From Porticoccus sp. (GTDB taxonomy: Bacteria > Pseudomonadota > Gammaproteobacteria > Pseudomonadales > Porticoccaceae), in assembly GCA_002685455.1 (NCBI GenBank), contig NYXF01000085.1, positions 1 to 19,444 of the forward strand: a DNA stretch of 19,444 nt. The letters run 5' to 3'. The position numbers and the translations under genes are program-made. A model generated the notes under the pieces. That model saw only the letters and a program-made list of their open reading frames with translations, was not told where the DNA came from and searched no databases. Positions 15,905 through 19,444 of this stretch are shown in pieces; position 1 is the first letter of the stretch; each line of letters starts with the position of its first letter.

Positions 15905-16667
15905 CTTCTATGCCTTGTTTTGCCATAAAAGTCTTCGCTTCATTGATTGTATATTCACCAAAGTGAAAAATACTAGCGGCCAAGACTGCGTCAGCTTTTC
16001 CTCTAAGAATACCATCAGCTAAATGTTCCAGATTGCCGGCACCACCCGAAGCAATAATAGGTATATCAACTTCTAAACTAACTGCTCTTGTAAGCTCCAA
16101 ATTGAAGCCATTTTTTGTTCCATCATTATCCATACTAGTCAATAAAATTTCGCCTGCACCAAAATTAGCCATTTTATTTGTCCAATCCAGTACATTAATA
16201 CCTGTGACTTTTCTACCGCCATGAGTAAAAACTTCCCATTGTATAGTTTCATTATTGAGGTTCGTTTGCTTGGCATCGATAGCCACTACTATGCACTGGG
16301 AGCCAAATCTATCAGCAGCGGCTCGCACAAACTCTGGATTTTTAACAGCTGCCGAATTTATACTTACTTTATCAGCACCGGCATTGAGAAGATTTCTTAT
16401 ATCCGTCAAATTTCTAACGCCGCCACCAACTGTGAGTGGAATAAATACCTGACTTGCCATTCGCTCTACTGTACTCAGTATAGTGTCACGCCCCTCATGA
16501 CTTGCTGTAATATCCAAAAAAGTAATTTCGTCAGCGCCCTCTTCATTGTATCGTTTGGCCACCTCTACAGGATCACCAGCATCCCTAATATCTAAAAATT
16601 GGACACCTTTAACAACACGGCCTCTATCAACATCAAGGCAAGGAATGATTCTTTTTGCTAGTGTCAT
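15894..16667 (-). CDS. hisF: Imidazole glycerol phosphate synthase, cyclase subunit
   Basis: With the glutaminase HisH it turns PRFAR plus ammonia into imidazole glycerol phosphate and AICAR, the point where histidine and purine synthesis meet. The 257-residue TIM barrel is complete: catalytic Asp12 in [15 protein letters not shown] and Asp131 in VVAIDAK, the phosphate loops TVGGGVRN and ASGGAGN, plus [10 protein letters not shown]. The ATG at 16667 has AGG eight bases upstream. No hisH, hisA or hisI lies next to it; its upstream neighbour is ribA, 64 bases away. Its stop region overlaps the ctpA remnant, so this 3' boundary may be a rearrangement joint. Confidence 0.96.
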   Translation of the reverse strand: MTLAKRIIPCLDVDRGRVVKGVQFLDIRDAGDPVEVAKRYNEEGADEITFLDITASHEGRDTILSTVERMASQVFIPLTVGGGVRNLTDIRNLLNAGADKVSINSAAVKNPEFVRAAADRFGSQCIVVAIDAKQTNLNNETIQWEVFTHGGRKVTGINVLDWTNKMANFGAGEILLTSMDNDGTKNGFNLELTRAVSLEVDIPIIASGGAGNLEHLADGILRGKADAVLAASIFHFGEYTINEAKTFMAKQGIEVRL

Positions 16668-16731
16668 AAAATAACCTTGATTATATTAGCGAACGTAAAA
16701 TATTTGGTAGTGAAAATAATTTTAGCTGAAT

Positions 16732-17325
16732 CTATTTTTCTTCAAAAAGATGTCCTAATTTTCTAGCTTTTACTGCCAAGTATGCCTCATTATGTGAATT
16801 TTCTCCTGTCTGAATTGATAGTCGCTCTGAAACAGTAACCCCCATATCTTTGAGTGCTTGAACTTTTTTTGGATTGTTCGTGAGTAGCCTAACATCACTG
16901 ATGCCAAGATGATTGAAAATATAACCGCAAATACTGTAGTCTCTAACATCAGGATCAAAGCCAAGTTGCTCATTGGCTTCAACTGTATCTGCTCCTTTAT
17001 CCTGAAGATGATAAGCTTTGATTTTATTTAGTAAACCAATGCCTCTGCCTTCTTGTCGTAAATAAACTATAACTCCTATTCCTTCTTTTGCAATAAGCCG
17101 CATAGCTTCCTCGAGCTGTGACCCACAATCACATCGTAGACTAAATAAAGAGTCGCCTGTTAAGCATTCAGAATGGACCCTTGTTAAAACTGGTTTATGG
17201 GTGGATACTGATCCTAAGGTTAATGCTACATGCTCCTTTTTTTCAGTGTCATCAAAAAAACCATGAAGCTGAAAGATTCCCCATCGAGTAGGAAGCACTG
17301 AGCTTTGTATAAAATTTATTGCCAC
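16732..17325 (-). CDS. ribA: GTP cyclohydrolase II
   Basis: Opens the imidazole ring of GTP, the first committed step of riboflavin synthesis. The 197-residue product (E. coli 196) is a stand-alone RibA rather than a RibBA fusion. Zinc ligands are the three cysteines in HSECLTGDSLFSLRCDCGSQLE (about residues 54, 65 and 67). YLRQEGRGIGLLNKIKAYHLQD and EANEQLGF carry the catalytic and GTP-binding residues, and LLTNNPKKVQAL follows. The start is GTG at 17325, fixed by GGAG six bases upstream on the minus strand. It is transcribed after pgpA with a 104-base gap that may hold its own promoter. Confidence 0.96.
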   Translation of the reverse strand: MAINFIQSSVLPTRWGIFQLHGFFDDTEKKEHVALTLGSVSTHKPVLTRVHSECLTGDSLFSLRCDCGSQLEEAMRLIAKEGIGVIVYLRQEGRGIGLLNKIKAYHLQDKGADTVEANEQLGFDPDVRDYSICGYIFNHLGISDVRLLTNNPKKVQALKDMGVTVSERLSIQTGENSHNEAYLAVKARKLGHLFEEK

Positions 17326-17359
17326 AAATCACTCCATTAAACCAAATTGAGGGATGATT

Positions 17360-17387
17360 ATTTTAACTATGATATCTAACGAGTAAA
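17360..17387 (-). promoter_or_regulatory. Possible sigma-70 promoter for ribA
   Basis: On the minus strand TTTACT (17387-17382) and TAAAAT (17365-17360) are separated by 16 bases, ahead of the GGAG and GTG of ribA. Both boxes are imperfect. No FMN riboswitch is apparent in the leader. Confidence 0.3.
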
Positions 17388-17429
17388 GCACTTTAAGCTT
17401 ATAATCACTTAGAAAAGTTAATTTTCCTT

Positions 17430-17912
17430 TTATATGATTTTTGCAGCTAAAAACAATATTGTGGATGTAAAGGCACCGGCTAGTAAATCGTCAGCCATAA
17501 TTCCTATACCTCCGGATACATTTTTATCTAGCCAACTTATAGGCCAAGGCTTCAATATGTCCAAAAATCTAAATAACAAAAAACTAGCGAGAATCCAGCC
17601 CCAAGAGACTGGGATCATAATCATAGCTAACCAAATCCCAACAATTTCGTCCCATACAATACCGCTATGATCATGAGCTTTTAAATCTTTAGCTGTTTTT
17701 CCACAAATGTACACCCCAAATAAAGTCACAATGACTAAAACTATGATGTATGAAGCTATGGCCAATTTTGCTAAAAAAACCCATACTAAAATGCCTAATA
17801 AGGTTCCAACTGTTCCAGGAGCCTTAACAAACAGTCCAGCACCGAAGCCAAAAGCCAAAAGATGTATCGGGTTTTGTAAAAGCTGTCTAAAATTGGGGTT
17901 CAAGCTTCTCAT
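17430..17912 (-). CDS. pgpA: Phosphatidylglycerophosphatase A
   Basis: Inner-membrane phosphatase that makes phosphatidylglycerol from its phosphate precursor. The 160-residue protein has the PgpA pattern: AFGFGAGLFVKAPGTVGTLLGI (about 20-41), hydrophobic helices around 42-70, the HDHSGIVWDEIVGIW motif (about 80-94) with the Mg2+-binding acidic residues, RFLDILKPWPISWLD, and GGIGIMADDLLAG near the C-terminus. The ATG at 17912 has AGAG about eight bases upstream. It lies 66 bases after thiL in the common nusB-thiL-pgpA order. Confidence 0.94.
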   Translation of the reverse strand: MRSLNPNFRQLLQNPIHLLAFGFGAGLFVKAPGTVGTLLGILVWVFLAKLAIASYIIVLVIVTLFGVYICGKTAKDLKAHDHSGIVWDEIVGIWLAMIMIPVSWGWILASFLLFRFLDILKPWPISWLDKNVSGGIGIMADDLLAGAFTSTILFLAAKII

Positions 17913-17978
17913 TTAATGTACTCTTTATTTGATGGAGGTTATTTTAAGTATATTTAAAAAATTGATAAAAAATGACCC

Positions 17979-18953
17979 TCAAAAATGCTGGTAGCCTGAC
18001 TTACCTAAATTCAATAAATTACCTTGATCATCATAACAACGTATCCCTGGATTTTCAGTGACCTTGCCTATATAGCAAGCATGAATTTTTTTTTCATATA
18101 TCAATCTTTCTAAAAGATCGATATTTTTTTCTGGCACAGTAAAGCATAATTCATAGTCATCGCCACCGGTCAAAGTCCACTCCTGAATTAAATCTTTATC
18201 AGCTATGTCTATTAAAAAATCTTCGTATGGTACGAGCTTAAATTCAATATCAGCTCCATATGATTTTGAGCGCAAGATGTGGTTGAGATCTGCAATTAAT
18301 CCGTCTGAAATGTCTATTGCTGCAGATGCAATATTTCGCAAGATAATTCCCTCTTTTATTCTTGGTTCTGGTCGAAAAAATTTATTATGGAGATGTTCAC
18401 TTACTTTATTGGATATTAGGCTCATTGGTTGAGTTGATTTTTCAAAACAAGCAATTGCCGCTGCAGCTGCTCCAAGTTTTCCTGTCACATAAATGTGGTC
18501 ACCCAATCCTAGACCAGTTCTTTTTATAGCTTGATTTTTATCAACAGTTCCAAACACCTGAATAGTAATTGATAAAGGTCCTTGTGTCAGATCCCCGCCA
18601 ACGAGAGTGCAGTCAAATTTTAAAGCATCACTTTCAAGTGCTTCAGAAAAACTATGGAGCCATTTTTCGTTTGGTGTTTGTAAAGTCAAAGCTAAGGTGA
18701 ACCAGTGTGGTACTGCTCCCATAGCTGCAATATCACTTAAATTAACCCTCAATGCGCGCTGTGCAACATCACCTGGAGAACAGCTCAACGGAAAATGTCT
18801 AGCTTCAACTAACGTATCTACAGTAGTAACGAGCTGTTTATCTGCCGGTATATCTAAGATGGCACAATCATCTCCAACCCCCAGGGAGACTCCCTTACGC
18901 TTGCCTAGACTATAGAAATATCTTTCTATTATTGAGAATTCATTTAGTGACAC
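17979..18953 (-). CDS. thiL: Thiamine-monophosphate kinase
   Basis: Phosphorylates thiamine monophosphate to thiamine diphosphate, the last step of de novo cofactor synthesis. The 324-residue product matches E. coli ThiL (325) across its length: GVGDDCAIL and TVDTLVEARHF near the N-terminus, then RVNLSDIAAMGA, LVGGDLTQGPLSI, the PurM-like AAIDISDGLIADL, and TGGDDYELCFTVP with the C-terminal metal and substrate residues. The start is GTG at 18953 with only a weak ribosome site, 17 bases after nusB, suggesting coupling to it. Confidence 0.96.
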   Translation of the reverse strand: MSLNEFSIIERYFYSLGKRKGVSLGVGDDCAILDIPADKQLVTTVDTLVEARHFPLSCSPGDVAQRALRVNLSDIAAMGAVPHWFTLALTLQTPNEKWLHSFSEALESDALKFDCTLVGGDLTQGPLSITIQVFGTVDKNQAIKRTGLGLGDHIYVTGKLGAAAAAIACFEKSTQPMSLISNKVSEHLHNKFFRPEPRIKEGIILRNIASAAIDISDGLIADLNHILRSKSYGADIEFKLVPYEDFLIDIADKDLIQEWTLTGGDDYELCFTVPEKNIDLLERLIYEKKIHACYIGKVTENPGIRCYDDQGNLLNLGKSGYQHF

Positions 18954-18970
18954 TTTTTAAAACTCTTAAA

Positions 18971-19420
18971 TTAGACTTTTTTTTCAATTACCTTATTTTT
19001 CATTTCAATAGCACGATTTTCAAGCGCCACCATATCAAGAATTCTATTAACATATTTATAAGTACCAGTTGGTCCAAATTTTTTCGCTAAATTCACAGCT
19101 TCATTGATTGCTACTTTATATGGGATATCAATTCTAAAACATAACTCATACGAGCCAATTCTTAAAAGAACCTTAGATATAAGATCCAAACTAAAGGACT
19201 CCCGATCAAGATATTTTGTATAAGTAGAATCTATCTCCTCTGGTTTATTTATGATGCCGTGAAGTAATTCACTAAAAAATTCGATATCTACCTTTCTCAT
19301 ATTATTGTTAGCTGAAAACTCTGCTTCTATGACACTTGCTTCTGCACCTGATACTGACTCTTGATAAAGGGCTTGAACCAAAAGCTCTCTAGCTTTTTTT
19401 CTTGTGGAAGGTAAAAACAT
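18971..19420 (-). CDS. nusB: Transcription antitermination factor NusB
   Basis: RNA-binding protein that pairs with NusE (ribosomal S10) on boxA to keep RNA polymerase elongating through rRNA operons. From the ATG at 19420 it has 149 residues (E. coli 139). TRKKARELLVQALYQ at the N-terminus is the arginine-rich boxA contact region. ISKVLLRIGSYEL and IPYKVAINEAVNLAKKFGPTGTYKYVNRILD are the conserved C-terminal core. AAGGGG five bases upstream fixes this start; the in-frame TTG at 19438 would overlap that site. ribH is the expected upstream gene and may end within the last 24 bases, but that cannot be told from so little sequence. Confidence 0.95.
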   Translation of the reverse strand: MFLPSTRKKARELLVQALYQESVSGAEASVIEAEFSANNNMRKVDIEFFSELLHGIINKPEEIDSTYTKYLDRESFSLDLISKVLLRIGSYELCFRIDIPYKVAINEAVNLAKKFGPTGTYKYVNRILDMVALENRAIEMKNKVIEKKV

Positions 19421-19444
19421 CGAAGCCCCCTTAATCAAATAAAT

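Noticed and set aside
16221..16595. Open frame of 124 codons antisense to hisF
   Set aside because: Lies wholly within conserved hisF codons, has no ribosome site, and its translation resembles no family.

Overview
The window is a gene-dense, AT-rich stretch of a bacterial chromosome. Protein similarity and gene order both point to a gammaproteobacterium: the lptB-rpoN-hpf-ptsN-rapZ-ptsO block, divergent typA/glnA followed by glnL-glnG, gpmI-envC next to a yibN-type gene, and nusB-thiL-pgpA-ribA are all arrangements known from that class. I cannot name the genus. Tight spacing, short overlaps and one clearly decayed gene would fit a compact genome, possibly one still losing genes, but that is inference from a single 19 kb window. 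I saw no mobile elements, CRISPR arrays, tRNAs or rRNAs.

Layout. Positions 1-4061 (+): the 3' part of lptB, then rpoN (sigma-54), hpf, ptsN, rapZ and ptsO, the usual sigma-54/nitrogen-PTS cluster. Positions 4166-6061 (+): mgtE (Mg2+ channel) and darP/yjgA (50S assembly factor), the latter overlapping tail-to-tail with typA (6055-7869, -). Positions 7870-8254 are a 385-base divergent control region for typA and glnA. It holds a -24/-12 sigma-54 promoter with a perfect extended -10 box laid over it, and an NtrC-type palindrome upstream. Positions 8255-12286 (+): glnA, a structured intergenic RNA, glnL (ntrB) and glnG (ntrC). Positions 12307-12717 (-): a cysteine-free membrane-anchored rhodanese-like protein. 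Positions 12874-15591 (+): gpmI and envC, followed at 15636-15904 by the wreck of ctpA. Positions 15894-19420 (-): nusB, thiL, pgpA, ribA and hisF in transcription order.

How the genes work together. The first two thirds hold much of the nitrogen and sigma-54 machinery: the sigma factor, the EIIA-Ntr and NPr phosphocarriers, glutamine synthetase with its adenylylation tyrosine, the NtrB/NtrC two-component pair, and a glnA promoter built to be read by NtrC plus sigma-54. The last third is housekeeping: glycolysis (GpmI), septal murein-hydrolase activation (EnvC), riboflavin and thiamine cofactor steps (RibA, ThiL), phosphatidylglycerol synthesis (PgpA), histidine synthesis (HisF) and antitermination (NusB).

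I do not see a wholly new system. The observations most worth a second look are the overlaid glnA promoter, the mutually exclusive hairpins between glnA and glnL, RapZ without the basic RNA-binding residues known from E. coli, the cysteine-free rhodanese, and the ctpA remnant at a likely rearrangement junction.
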